A stretch of 64,000 bases of DNA, from NCBI GenBank assembly GCA_019638395.1, contig JAHBTX010000004.1, positions 1-64,000 of the forward strand, written 5' to 3'. Below are positions 43,245-53,196 of this stretch, piece by piece. Source of the DNA: Cyclobacteriaceae bacterium (GTDB lineage: Bacteria; Bacteroidota; Bacteroidia; Cytophagales; Cyclobacteriaceae). The notes under the pieces were generated by a model. It saw only the letters and a list, made by a program, of their open reading frames with translations, did not search any database and was not told the origin of the DNA. The translations under genes and the position numbers were made by a program. How positions within the stretch are numbered: the first letter of the stretch is position 1; the number at the start of each line of letters is the position of its first letter.

Positions 43245-45032
43245 ATGGATGCAAAGTCAAAATCTCTGTCCTTTCTCTCAAACGAGGGTCTTGTTACAAT
43301 ACCATTTTTCCAACGTAGCTATGTTTGGGCGGAGGATAATTGGGAGGATCTTCTGGCTGATCTCCTGAATTTTAAGAAAAGTCATTTTCTTGGTTCGCTT
43401 ATATTAAAGCAACAGCCACCAAGAAGTGGCGAGCCGAAGGAGGTTCATGTGATAGACGGTCAACAACGACTTACTACCTTAAGTGTTTTGGTGAAAGCTC
43501 TATACGATTCTTTTGCTGATGACCTTAAAAGAAATTGTGAGATTTCGGTTAGATCAAATCTTTTTCATAAGCAGTATCAAACGGATAGTGAATACTTTGT
43601 AAAGATTCAGCACTCACACGTAGATGCTGCCTTTTTTCAACAAGTAATTAGATTCGGCATAGATGATGTGAATATCACTGAGGAAGAGCTAACAGACAAC
43701 CGGATTATTAAGTGCTATTGGTTTTTTAGACGTAAGCTGAGTGACATTGAAGAGAGCATTAGAAAGCGGCTCTTCAATAGTATCCTTGATCAGGAGAATA
43801 AAATGTTGGTTGTAATTGACCTCACTAGAGATGACGATGAGCAATCAATATTTGATACAATAAATAGTGCTGGTGTTCGGTTGAGTAGTGCAGACATAAT
43901 TAAGAACTCACTCTTTCAAAAACTATTGGAAATTCAAAAGGATCAGTCTAAGGCAGCGGCTATTTATAGAAGGACGTGGGAGAAATCATTCTTGAATGAC
44001 GAGGAAACAATTTCTTATTGGGAAAGAGAGAGAATAACAGGTCGATTAAAGAGGGATAATATAGAACTCCTTCTTCATGCGATAGCAGTCATAAAGGGAT
44101 TCTACGATCCAGACAAACATACATTGTCAGACCTGTCGCAGCTCTACAAAGAAATGATTGATGAATTCAGTGATGTCAAAAGCCTCACTGAATTCATTGA
44201 GGAAATATGTGAGTATTCGTCAATTTACAAAGACAAAATTCTTGAGTTTGAGAGTACTACATTGTTTGATTTCAAAAATTACAACCAAAGACTGTTTCAT
44301 ATTCTAGAAGCTTCGCAGATTTCCACATTTCATCCATTCATACTCTTTCTTCACAAGAAATATGGGAATAATGAGATTAAAGTTACTAAGCTACTATTTG
44401 ACTTAGAGAGATACTTAGTCAGAAGGATTATTGGAAAGGCTGAGACTAAAGGCTACAACAAGATATGCAGAGATTTTATTGACGACCCGGAATCAATTGA
44501 GCCTAAATTGGAAAAGGACTCGATTGTAATTGAAGGCTTAAAGGGGATTACAAATAAGAGTGCCGCAATAATACTTTTTTGGGTTGAGTTAGCTAGGAGG
44601 GCGAAGGAGAAGAAATTTGATACTAAGGAGCTGAAGTATAGCTATTCACTTGAACACTTAATGCCTCAGAAATGGGAAGAGTATTGGACAGACATTCCAT
44701 CGAAGAAAACCCCAGATGGATTAGAAATGAATGATGATCAGGCAAAAGCCGATAGATATGAGAAGATTTATTGGATCGGAAACATGACACTACTAACTTC
44801 TTCCTTAAACACATCTCTTCGTAACTACTCGTACGAAATAAAGATGAATGGTGAAGGTAGAAAGAAGGGAATCAAAGCCTATTCCGACTTATCAATAACT
44901 AAACACGATCTTGTCGAGCTATTCGATAGTGGAGACAAAACTTGGGATGAAGAAAAAATAATAGCACGAACTAATGCTCTATTCACAGAGATTGATTCGA
45001 TATGGGGTATCACGGCATCTGTAATCAAATAG
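43245..45032 (+). CDS. GmrSD-like type IV restriction enzyme (DUF262 plus DUF1524)
   Basis: 595-aa single-chain GmrS-GmrD fusion. DUF262 at the N-terminus: PFFQRSYVWAEDNW, then VIDGQQRLTTL (Asp71-Gly-Gln-Gln-Arg75), the ParB-like nucleotide-binding box. DUF1524 at the C-terminus: YSLEHLMPQ (His471) and IGNMTLLTSSLN ... N, an HNH-type nuclease. Both active blocks look intact. Family knowledge: GmrSD cleaves DNA carrying glucosylated hydroxymethylcytosine, as in T4, using NTPs. The gene directly upstream is a T4-type glucosyltransferase, though a terminator lies between. The 3' end overlaps the end of jetD on the opposite strand by eight bases. Confidence 0.88.
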   Translation: MDAKSKSLSFLSNEGLVTIPFFQRSYVWAEDNWEDLLADLLNFKKSHFLGSLILKQQPPRSGEPKEVHVIDGQQRLTTLSVLVKALYDSFADDLKRNCEISVRSNLFHKQYQTDSEYFVKIQHSHVDAAFFQQVIRFGIDDVNITEEELTDNRIIKCYWFFRRKLSDIEESIRKRLFNSILDQENKMLVVIDLTRDDDEQSIFDTINSAGVRLSSADIIKNSLFQKLLEIQKDQSKAAAIYRRTWEKSFLNDEETISYWERERITGRLKRDNIELLLHAIAVIKGFYDPDKHTLSDLSQLYKEMIDEFSDVKSLTEFIEEICEYSSIYKDKILEFESTTLFDFKNYNQRLFHILEASQISTFHPFILFLHKKYGNNEIKVTKLLFDLERYLVRRIIGKAETKGYNKICRDFIDDPESIEPKLEKDSIVIEGLKGITNKSAAIILFWVELARRAKEKKFDTKELKYSYSLEHLMPQKWEEYWTDIPSKKTPDGLEMNDDQAKADRYEKIYWIGNMTLLTSSLNTSLRNYSYEIKMNGEGRKKGIKAYSDLSITKHDLVELFDSGDKTWDEEKIIARTNALFTEIDSIWGITASVIK

Positions 45033-46191
45033 AGTGTAGAGTTCTCTTAAATAATAGCCTGATCTTCTCGTCAGCGTATGTCTGATCAATCTTTTCCTGC
45101 TCTAGTCGCAAATTATTCTCCTTTACGTGAGTATACAATTTCTGTTCGGCCTCTGACAAGGTTTTTAGGATTTGATTTGAGGCTGGCTGACCTCTTGAGT
45201 GTTTAAATCTATAAAAAGTTTCTTCATCCATCATTACTGCGGTGGTATCATTAAAATATGTTCTGAATTGATTTAGGATTTGAAACCCATGTGCATCAAT
45301 ATCACCCCAATAGAAGAAACACTTCTGTTTCAACCATATTATATTCTTTAGGTAACTAACCTGAAAGCCGCCACCACTCCAAAGTGCTATTGTATTTGGA
45401 AGTTCAGGGAGTGCCAAGAAATTCATCTCGTTTTCTGCAACAAATACGTACTTGCAAGCGATGTTCAGATGATCTAATTCGTAGACCAGAAAAGACAAAT
45501 CTGTGAACTTCTCCAGTGGAGACAACGTCTTATCCAAGAAACGGATTCGGATTCGTTTCTCTTTCTCCTTTAAATGAAATATCTGCTCAAATGTCTCACC
45601 TTTTAAATCAATTTTTGTAGGTATCAGATAACTAAGCAGTGACCTCATTAGGGGTTTATTTTCCTCAATATATTTGGTATGGATTTCTATTGGCAGTTGC
45701 CTAATGTAAAGATTGGGTGAAGGATTATTTAGAAAATACTCACATACCTTTAATGTTTCTGCCCAAGTATCATGTTCAATCAATCTCTGGGGATTAGAAA
45801 TTATCCATTCTTTCAAAATGGGGAGTCGACCAACAATTAGCTCCCAGTTTCGACAGAAAATAGCAAATTCTTTTTCTTTTTTTGTTAAGGCCAGATAATC
45901 CTCTAAACTGTCAATTGTTATTCTGACTGGTACTATCTGCACACCAATCCTATTGAATATTCTCTCCTCAGTAACGAGAGAGTAACCATGCTTTTTCGAA
46001 CCCTTCGAGTTTGCACTAAGCAAGTTAATTTCATCCTTATAGGTAGTCAGCTTGCTCAAAATATCCTTCGAGTTAACCTTGCCAATTCGATTGATCTCTC
46101 TCGGAAAGGATGAGTTACCCAAAATATATTCTACAAGAATATCCTTCCACCACTTCGTGCATTGTTCTTTGATATCATTCGGTGTAATCAT
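45025..46191 (-). CDS. jetD: Wadjet nuclease subunit JetD
   Basis: 388-aa JetD (DUF3322/DUF2220 type). The TOPRIM-like motif WGDIDAHGF lies at about residues 295-303, and this is the metal-binding core that cuts plasmid DNA. The upstream half contains the DUF3322 segment. Last gene of jetABCD; its ATG overlaps the jetC stop (ATGA). JetD is the subunit that makes Wadjet cleave closed circular DNA after loop extrusion by JetABC. Confidence 0.92.
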   Translation of the reverse strand: MITPNDIKEQCTKWWKDILVEYILGNSSFPREINRIGKVNSKDILSKLTTYKDEINLLSANSKGSKKHGYSLVTEERIFNRIGVQIVPVRITIDSLEDYLALTKKEKEFAIFCRNWELIVGRLPILKEWIISNPQRLIEHDTWAETLKVCEYFLNNPSPNLYIRQLPIEIHTKYIEENKPLMRSLLSYLIPTKIDLKGETFEQIFHLKEKEKRIRIRFLDKTLSPLEKFTDLSFLVYELDHLNIACKYVFVAENEMNFLALPELPNTIALWSGGGFQVSYLKNIIWLKQKCFFYWGDIDAHGFQILNQFRTYFNDTTAVMMDEETFYRFKHSRGQPASNQILKTLSEAEQKLYTHVKENNLRLEQEKIDQTYADEKIRLLFKRTLHSI

Positions 46192-49100
46192 TCGCTGATA
46201 TCAGTTACCTCAACACTCGTTTTTCTATTATTGAATATGAATTTGGCATTCCTGTATTCATCCACGGTCATGTTCTTTATTTCCGAATTATTACCCTCTG
46301 TATTTGAGACGTAGTGAACCGAGTTGATGTAGTTTTCAATGACATGAATTTTTTGGAGTGGCGTTACTATGAGTAATTGCAAATTCAGCTTTTTGAATAG
46401 TTCCAAACCATACTCAGCACTTGCATCGCTTCCTTTTCCGAATGCCTCATCAATAACCGCAAATCGAAATGACTTGCTTTTGGGTTCACCGATTTTCAAT
46501 CCAAATTGGTATGCTAGGGCAGATGCAATTATTGTATAGGCTAGCTTTTCCTTCTGCCCGCCAGATTTCCCGGAACTGCCAGAATAAAATTCTTTCTCCT
46601 CATTATTCTCAGAATATTTTTCACTGGCATTAAAGTCAAACCAATTTCGTACATCAGTTACTTTATTCGTCCAGTCTATATCCTTGTTTTCATTTCCTCG
46701 AAATCTGTTTAGGATTTTCTGAACATCATTAAATCTGTCTTCTGTGTAGGCATCATTAGCGTCCAGGATATTGCTATAACATGCCTTTAAATCTTCTCTG
46801 AAAGTTCTTATCTCTTGGTCTCTGTTTCTATCTGCAATCAATTCAATATATGTTCCTCTGTTGTATTCAATTTCCTTAAGGTGTTCGTTGATGTTCTTAA
46901 TTTTATTTTTTATCTCTTTTTCGTGAATGTCAAGTTTGTTATCGAATGCTACGATATCATTTATTGTATTCTCATTGAGCATGGTTTTTAAAGTTGCTTC
47001 ATGAGCAGGCAATCCCTCATATAAAATCTTTTCAAATTTATCGAGATACTCTCCCCTTGATTCTATCTCGACAGACAAGCTAAGCGCCTCGGACGGAAAT
47101 TCATCCTTGTATTCTTTCATTGTCTGAATAATTTTGTTGCTCTCTTTACCTTTTCGTTCGGAAAGCCTATCCTTTTCTTTGTTCTTTTTAGTAAACAAAT
47201 CGTCCCTTATCCCATCTATGCTTTTAATGGTATAAATTTGATCTTCTGTTTCTTTTTCAATTTTTGCGAAGAACGATTCTATTTCATTCTGTTGTAGAGT
47301 ATCAACTATCTTTCTACAAATTTCTATGTCTTCTTTATGACTTACTATTTTGCCATTCAACTGCCCTCGGGTTTCCAAGAGTTTATCTTTTGATTTTTCA
47401 TGATCTTTGATTTCATTTTGTATTGACTCCAGTTGAGCTTGTAATGTTCTGAAAATATCGTTGCTATTCCTCAATTCGTCTCGCTCTTTCTCCAACTGAA
47501 CTATTGCCTCGACTTCATCTTTCCAGTTAAGCTCAAACCAATTGCGATACCCAAGTATTTGACCCAGCTTGGATTGAAGGTTAGTGTTGCTTTCGCTTTC
47601 AGTAAGTAACTCTTTGATTTTATTGTTTAAAGTCTCCTTTTCGGTTTTCAGTTGATTTAGGTTCTTTTCGATAACACTAATCTTCTCCCTATTACTCCAA
47701 CCTAAAATGAAGTTTCTCCTATCCCATAGGTCTCGCCTATCATCTTTAATGTGACGATGATTGCCAACTTTATACTGCCCCTCCCTTGTGATGACATCGC
47801 TTGGGATTCGTTGAAACTCATCAAGAGATACGCACCGCAAATTGAATCGTTTTTGTAATTCAGAGTCCACCCAATCCTCAAATGGACTATCAGATTTAAT
47901 TTGAATTTTGTGTACGACTGACTCAGTATCAAGGTGGATATTTTGATTCAATTTGAAGGAATGTGGCACTTTAAAATACTCAAGTCTCATGCCCTTGCTC
48001 CGCGTGTCCAACAGCCGTATCTGATTGATGTAGTTACTTATTTGCGGGTAATGCCGCTCAGGCACTAACATACTTAAACCAAATCCTCTCAATAGTCTCT
48101 CTAACGCACCCTCCCAGTCCTTTTCTGAATCAATTACCTTCATCAGCTCTCCAACAAAAGGGATATCAGATTCAGAGACATTTAGAGACTGTGACAATTG
48201 TTTTCTAATTGATAAATAGTCAAGTGGAATTTGGTTCTCTCTTTGTTTCAATGAATCGAGTTCATTTGTTTCGATCTCGATCTCTTCTTCAATATTTGTT
48301 CTTTTCGCAGCAAATTTTCCATGTTCCTCTAGTATTTGCTTCTGCCGTAATTTCAAGTTATCAATTTTGATTTCTGCATTCTTCAAATTCCCAAAAAAAG
48401 TGGCTTCAGATTGAGCGATTTCCAATTCGCAGAATTGAGTTAATTTGGAATACTCTTCATGCCTCTCCTTCTTCGTTTTTTGTAGCTTCTCTTTAGTCAG
48501 TATTTCCTCATCGATCTTTTCCAATCGCTCACCACCATTACTTCTAATGTCTTGCTTGATCTGACTTGCCGTGTTTCTTTTATTAGAAAGAGCCTCTTCA
48601 ATTTCACTTAGTTGTCCGGTCAATTGCAGAAGTTTACGTTCACTGTCTTCGATTTCATCAGCTAACAACTTCATCTTTTTGGATGAGAAGAATCCGGGGA
48701 TAGAACTTATAGTATTTTCAATGTCTTGAATTCTTTCTTCGAACTCTCGAAAGTTCCGACAAAGGGCAACGAGCGGTTCCAGAACGTCTCTCTGTCTTCT
48801 AGCATCTAGAACTGCCTGATGAGCTTTGTTTAAGTCATCAAATCTTTTCTTAAGATCTTCGATCTGAATTTTAATATCAGTTCGCTCTAGCATTTGTTCT
48901 CTAACAAAAGTTGTTAGATTACTAACTGACTTCATTGAAACAGTCTGATAGAACAGATCGACTGCTTTATCTGTTTGCATTCCAAACAAATGTCGGAACC
49001 GTTGACTATATCTTGAGAAATTGTCATCAAAAACTTCGGTATGAGCAAGCTCCTTCAATCTCTTTCTTAACTCCTTAACATCTTCAATATTTGAAAACTG

Positions 49101-49601
49101 TTCTTTTATTGACAGAGGTAGCTTCTCTCTGATTATCAAAAGTTTGTGGGCTTTGTCATTCTCAATCCAAAATACCTGCGCCAGTGAGATTGACTCATGG
49201 TATCCCACATTAGAAAAGTTGGCTACTATGACACTGAAAGTGGTGTCCGAAGGATTGTTGTAACGTAAGGTTACGGATTTTTCTCTTGAGTCTTTTAGAT
49301 CACTATCCTCCGTTTTGGTGTTTTTAAACTCACCTTTAATATATGTTGCTAAGCTGCGTTCGTTTTTTTCGGCTCCAGCCGCTTTGTTGAAGCTTATTTT
49401 TTGATGTGGAACAATTAAACAAGTTATTGCATCAACCAATGTAGATTTTCCAGACCCAACATCTCCAGTCAAAAGGGAATTATTGCCGTTCGGTTCAATC
49501 TTCCAAATGTTTCTATTGAAAGTTCCCCAGTTGAGAACTTCCACAGATTGAAGACGAAACCCAATTTGCGAGCTGTTATTATTTGATCCTATTTCATTCA
49601 T
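46188..49601 (-). CDS. jetC: Wadjet SMC-like ATPase JetC
   Basis: 1137-aa SMC/MukB-like protein. Walker A GDVGSGKST at 46-54, long coiled coils with a hinge-like central region, the signature GSSGKSGGQKEK and Walker B FAVIDEAFGKGSD near the C-terminus. It drives ATP-dependent extrusion of DNA with JetA and JetB. Length and motif order match type I Wadjet. Start overlaps the jetB stop by four bases. Confidence 0.95.
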   Translation of the reverse strand: MNEIGSNNNSSQIGFRLQSVEVLNWGTFNRNIWKIEPNGNNSLLTGDVGSGKSTLVDAITCLIVPHQKISFNKAAGAEKNERSLATYIKGEFKNTKTEDSDLKDSREKSVTLRYNNPSDTTFSVIVANFSNVGYHESISLAQVFWIENDKAHKLLIIREKLPLSIKEQFSNIEDVKELRKRLKELAHTEVFDDNFSRYSQRFRHLFGMQTDKAVDLFYQTVSMKSVSNLTTFVREQMLERTDIKIQIEDLKKRFDDLNKAHQAVLDARRQRDVLEPLVALCRNFREFEERIQDIENTISSIPGFFSSKKMKLLADEIEDSERKLLQLTGQLSEIEEALSNKRNTASQIKQDIRSNGGERLEKIDEEILTKEKLQKTKKERHEEYSKLTQFCELEIAQSEATFFGNLKNAEIKIDNLKLRQKQILEEHGKFAAKRTNIEEEIEIETNELDSLKQRENQIPLDYLSIRKQLSQSLNVSESDIPFVGELMKVIDSEKDWEGALERLLRGFGLSMLVPERHYPQISNYINQIRLLDTRSKGMRLEYFKVPHSFKLNQNIHLDTESVVHKIQIKSDSPFEDWVDSELQKRFNLRCVSLDEFQRIPSDVITREGQYKVGNHRHIKDDRRDLWDRRNFILGWSNREKISVIEKNLNQLKTEKETLNNKIKELLTESESNTNLQSKLGQILGYRNWFELNWKDEVEAIVQLEKERDELRNSNDIFRTLQAQLESIQNEIKDHEKSKDKLLETRGQLNGKIVSHKEDIEICRKIVDTLQQNEIESFFAKIEKETEDQIYTIKSIDGIRDDLFTKKNKEKDRLSERKGKESNKIIQTMKEYKDEFPSEALSLSVEIESRGEYLDKFEKILYEGLPAHEATLKTMLNENTINDIVAFDNKLDIHEKEIKNKIKNINEHLKEIEYNRGTYIELIADRNRDQEIRTFREDLKACYSNILDANDAYTEDRFNDVQKILNRFRGNENKDIDWTNKVTDVRNWFDFNASEKYSENNEEKEFYSGSSGKSGGQKEKLAYTIIASALAYQFGLKIGEPKSKSFRFAVIDEAFGKGSDASAEYGLELFKKLNLQLLIVTPLQKIHVIENYINSVHYVSNTEGNNSEIKNMTVDEYRNAKFIFNNRKTSVEVTDISE

Positions 49602-50179
49602 TCAGTTGGCTCATTTGATGATTGGTTTGCATAGTTTTGAAGAATTTCCAAGGATTCTTTCACAACGTCAGCATTCACGAATGCTTTGATAATCCGATTA
49701 ATTTCATACTGCTCATCTTCCGTTTTCATTTTCCGTAAGAACCCCTCATCAATTACCCGCTTGAAGGCAGCCTCTATCTGTTTTTGTTGAAGAGCCTCAT
49801 TCGTTGTTTCCTTATAAAAAGGCTTTAGTAAATTGACAATTTCCTCTTTTGTTAAAATTGCCTTCGATGACTCTCCCTCCCTGTCGTTTTCTATTAAGTG
49901 CTTTCTAAGGAGTAAGCACAGCAAAGACACATGAAAATTAAGTTGCCTTCTTTCGAGTAATCTTGGAAGGTCATCCTCATCGGAGTCTTCTGACATTTTT
50001 TGCTTTAGATAGGCGTATCCTTCAGATTTGTCAATTATCAAATCTAGATTGATATCTGCAAAGTATTTCTTAACGCCAGACTCATGTTCTGGTCGTATTA
50101 AATCGTCCCATACCTTTTCGTTGTGGCTATAAACAACTCCTTTTAATAGAGCAATTAAAATATGTGAGTATGGTTTCAT
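49598..50179 (-). CDS. jetB: Wadjet subunit JetB (DUF4194)
   Basis: 193-aa JetB, the MukE-like kite subunit (DUF4194). Recognised by position between jetA and jetC and by its winged-helix-type sequence (VSLLCLLLRKHLIEND, VIDEGFLRKM). It links JetA to the SMC heads. It overlaps jetA by one base and jetC by four, so the complex is made in balanced amounts. Confidence 0.88.
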   Translation of the reverse strand: MKPYSHILIALLKGVVYSHNEKVWDDLIRPEHESGVKKYFADINLDLIIDKSEGYAYLKQKMSEDSDEDDLPRLLERRQLNFHVSLLCLLLRKHLIENDREGESSKAILTKEEIVNLLKPFYKETTNEALQQKQIEAAFKRVIDEGFLRKMKTEDEQYEINRIIKAFVNADVVKESLEILQNYANQSSNEPTE

Positions 50180-51633
50180 TATTTACAAAAAATGATCTGT
50201 GGAATTTTCAATTTGAATTTCTTGTCCGTTTTTGAATTCACAATTTCTATGAACTCTATACTGTCTTCTTTTATGATATGTTTTTTCTCATTTGTTGCGA
50301 TTTCGATGTAGGCTACGACTTCAGCAACTCCTTTTTTGATTTCAAATTCGTGTATAAAGTCTGAAAATGTAATGTGAGTTTTGTTTTTAAGAGAGTTCCT
50401 TATGTTGTCCTTAAGCTCCGTCATGTTAATTTCGAATTGAGTAAATAGTGCTGCATCATTATCAGATGTAGTAACTCCATCTTCGAAGTTGCTATCGGCA
50501 AATTTAACTTTTTGAGGTGGTTTAAACCCCCTAATTTTCCAGTCGTAGGCCATGATCAGTTCAATGTCAATCACATCTTCTATTCTCAAAAAATCTATTT
50601 TACTGAAATCAAGATCACTATTATTAGCAATAACCTTTAGAATTTCATTTATGTTATCATAGATTCTTTTGTTCTCGGTGAAAGACTTATGCTCCAAGTA
50701 CTTTCTTAATTGCTCAAGTAATGAATTGGTAGACCGTTTCGTTTTGTCACCAGCCTCTATCAAATCATTTCTGATATTCGCTATGTTTAAATTTTCACGC
50801 TGAACTTCCTGAACTGCTGGGAGACTTAAAACATCATTGATATATTGCTCAAGTTCTTCTTGCTTTGACTGAGACAAAAGGAATTCCCAAAATGCATTAA
50901 AACTTTTTCCTTGATCTTGCTCTAGTAAATTGGCTTGTTGTTGAAACAAATCTTCCAATACTTTTCCTTTGACCAAAGTAGTGGTAATGATTTTCTGTCT
51001 AAAATGCTTGTCTAAGTCACGGAAGTTCTGCTCTACTTGTTTGAAATCTGCCAACAGATTCTGTGCGGTATCCTCTATAATAAAATATTGCTCCTTTATC
51101 TGTCGGTCATCGAGAACATCCATTTTACCACCCTTTACGTCCTCAATTTCCTTTTCGATTTGCTTTTTTCTTTGCTCCAATTCTTTTAATCGCGAGAGAT
51201 AGTCTCGTTTCGACTTAGTTGCCAGTTCTTTCAGGCTTTCGAATAATTGTTTCAATCTTGACTCTTGGCCTATAAATTCCCTTTTGTCTAAGCTATCAAT
51301 CCATTTGAAAGCATTTTCGGTAGCTGGTGTTAGCTCAAAAGCAAATTCATCATTTTTTGTAGGGTACTTTCGTAAGTATCCCGCATTGCTCCACTCTGTC
51401 AGATATTGCTTAGGTGGTCTCGGGAACTGTGCTTTATCTGCGTTGAGAATAAATAGGTAGTCTGAGAGTTGTTCAGTTAAATCTTTTTCAGAAACAATAT
51501 CGGTTTTAAACCCATTAGGATTTTGCTTAAATGACCGGAAGAGAAAACTAATAATTAATGCAGCATTATCTGCTGTGATCAGCGTCACGGTTCTATGAGT
51601 CTTTAAGAGCTGATATAATTTCTCGAAGGTCAT
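50179..51633 (-). CDS. jetA: Wadjet subunit JetA (DUF3375)
   Basis: 484-aa JetA, the MukF-like kleisin (DUF3375). Family start visible as MTFEKLYQLLKTHRTVTLIT, then ADNAALIISFLFRSF; I therefore moved the start to the ATG at 51633, dropping 15 residues of the longer frame (MTKEIRYFIVL). The middle is a coiled coil (SRLKELEQRKKQIEKEIED), and the C-terminus is a winged domain. First gene of jetABCD; divergent from the reverse transcriptase. Confidence 0.9.
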   Translation of the reverse strand: MTFEKLYQLLKTHRTVTLITADNAALIISFLFRSFKQNPNGFKTDIVSEKDLTEQLSDYLFILNADKAQFPRPPKQYLTEWSNAGYLRKYPTKNDEFAFELTPATENAFKWIDSLDKREFIGQESRLKQLFESLKELATKSKRDYLSRLKELEQRKKQIEKEIEDVKGGKMDVLDDRQIKEQYFIIEDTAQNLLADFKQVEQNFRDLDKHFRQKIITTTLVKGKVLEDLFQQQANLLEQDQGKSFNAFWEFLLSQSKQEELEQYINDVLSLPAVQEVQRENLNIANIRNDLIEAGDKTKRSTNSLLEQLRKYLEHKSFTENKRIYDNINEILKVIANNSDLDFSKIDFLRIEDVIDIELIMAYDWKIRGFKPPQKVKFADSNFEDGVTTSDNDAALFTQFEINMTELKDNIRNSLKNKTHITFSDFIHEFEIKKGVAEVVAYIEIATNEKKHIIKEDSIEFIEIVNSKTDKKFKLKIPQIIFCK

Positions 51634-51716
51634 TTTATGGCATTTGAGCACTATAAAATAGCGAATTTCCTTCGTCAAGTAGTGTCATTATGGGCTTTTT
51701 GGCTCAATTCTGTTTG

Positions 51717-51752
51717 AGAATTGGGGTTTTTCAAGGAAAAATCTCAAATTCT
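51717..51752. other. Long imperfect hairpin between jetA and the reverse transcriptase
   Basis: AGAATTGGGGTTTTTC pairs with GAAAAATCTCAAATTCT around a three-base loop, using two G-T pairs and one bulge. It lies in the divergent gap, 115 bases before the reverse transcriptase start. It could be part of an RT-associated RNA or a regulatory site. Confidence 0.4.
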
Positions 51753-51867
51753 GAACCAACTATATTTGTGGGTTAGGTAGTCATAGGCCGTTTCATCCTT
51801 GAATTTAGTCACTGTGCTTCCATCCATCAACTCCTTTCAACAGAGATAAGGGTAAAAATTAATAAAA

Positions 51868-53166
51868 TTGAATGAGTTAATGACAAATGAATCACTCATC
51901 TCGCAGCTAGCATCTATTGATAGGCTCAAAAATGCTTGGGGGTTATTGAACAAAGAAAATGAAGATTCATATGGATTTTCAGGAAAGACTATAAAAGATT
52001 TCAGTCAGGATTTAGATTCGAATTTGACTAAGCTTAGCGAAGTACTTCTAGATGGATCATTTCGCTTTTCTCCAACGAGGGCTGCTATCATTAAGAAGGA
52101 TAATGGCGAATACCGACCGTTGCAGATACCTGAAGTCAAGGATAGAGTCGTTCTCAAAGCATTAGCGATTTTATTGGAGGAACAATTAGACACTCTTTTG
52201 TCCAAGAGTGAAGGAGTAAGCTTTGCATACCAACAAGGTAAGGGAGTGCGAGAGGCAATTCTTCAAATGAAAGCAAACTACCTTCAAGGTGGTAAGGTAA
52301 TCCTCAAGGCTGACATTGTGAACTTTTTCGAAGAGGTGAAAAAGGACAAGCTTCTAAACGAGCTGATCTATCCGAACTTAAGGGATAAAACAATCAACAA
52401 ATTGATTGCCGATTCAATGTCTCAGAAACTTAAACTAAAAAGACTTAACAGGAAACATTGGGGTTTATTCAAGAACGCAGGTAAGGGTATACCACAAGGC
52501 AATCCGCTATCACCACTTTTATCCAATATCTACTTATCGAAATTTGATATTCAGTTAAAAGAAGCAGGATATTCGCTAATTAGATACGCGGATGATTTTA
52601 TTGTCATTTTTAGTTCAGAAGAGGAAGCAAAAGAGGGTTATGAAAAACTTGTAGCCTTACTGCGAGATCAATTTTCATTGAAGATTCATGCGCTTGGTGA
52701 CAAGAACGAAAAGACTAAAATTGTGCATCCTGCTAAAAATGAATTCTCATTCCTTTCGGTGAAATTTGATGGAGAAAATGTTTATCCTGGTCATGAAACT
52801 GTCGGCTATCTGAAGCACATAGTCAGGGAAATTGTTAAAAAAGGACAGCTAAATTCTCAGCTATTTGCTTCCATCTATGATGCAATTGAAAAATGGATAG
52901 CAATCTATTCATACTTAGATATTGAAAGGTATTTTGACGAGATTGATTCATTTGTTAAAAATCTACTCATCAAAAAATTTGGTAAGAAAAGGTATAAAAT
53001 CACAACATGTAGTAAACTGGCCCACAGGAGGAGAGCCAAACAATATGATAAAAACAAAAAGAGCTTTTGGCGAAACCCTGATTTAACAGGCCTTCTACCA
53101 AATTTCATTAGACATAGATTTGTCCGAAATCCAGAGCCAATTGAAGCCTCGCTTGAGGCCTCTTAA
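51868..53166 (+). CDS. Group-II-like reverse transcriptase, stand-alone (possible defence RT)
   Basis: 432-aa reverse transcriptase. Palm motifs: RPLQIPEVKDRVVLKAL (RT1-2), SEGVSFAYQQGKGVREAI, LKADIVNFFEEV (RT3), GIPQGNPLSPLLSNIYL (RT4) and YADD at 240-243 (RT5), then LSVKFDG. The C-terminus is a basic helical thumb with no HNH endonuclease and no clear intron RNA around it. GxPQG fits group II or group II-like RTs; DGR RTs have SQ at that position and retron RTs a C-terminal VTG, neither of which is seen. Last cargo gene before the right attachment site. Class uncertain; a DRT/Abi-type role is possible. Confidence 0.85.
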   Translation: MNELMTNESLISQLASIDRLKNAWGLLNKENEDSYGFSGKTIKDFSQDLDSNLTKLSEVLLDGSFRFSPTRAAIIKKDNGEYRPLQIPEVKDRVVLKALAILLEEQLDTLLSKSEGVSFAYQQGKGVREAILQMKANYLQGGKVILKADIVNFFEEVKKDKLLNELIYPNLRDKTINKLIADSMSQKLKLKRLNRKHWGLFKNAGKGIPQGNPLSPLLSNIYLSKFDIQLKEAGYSLIRYADDFIVIFSSEEEAKEGYEKLVALLRDQFSLKIHALGDKNEKTKIVHPAKNEFSFLSVKFDGENVYPGHETVGYLKHIVREIVKKGQLNSQLFASIYDAIEKWIAIYSYLDIERYFDEIDSFVKNLLIKKFGKKRYKITTCSKLAHRRRAKQYDKNKKSFWRNPDLTGLLPNFIRHRFVRNPEPIEASLEAS

Positions 53167-53196
53167 TCCATTGTTACGTTTTAATGATATTTGAAT

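Noticed and set aside
51868-53166. Retron or diversity-generating retroelement
   Set aside because: RT4 reads GIPQG rather than the DGR SQ form, no VTG block is seen, and no template/variable repeat pair or msr-msd-like inverted ends were found.
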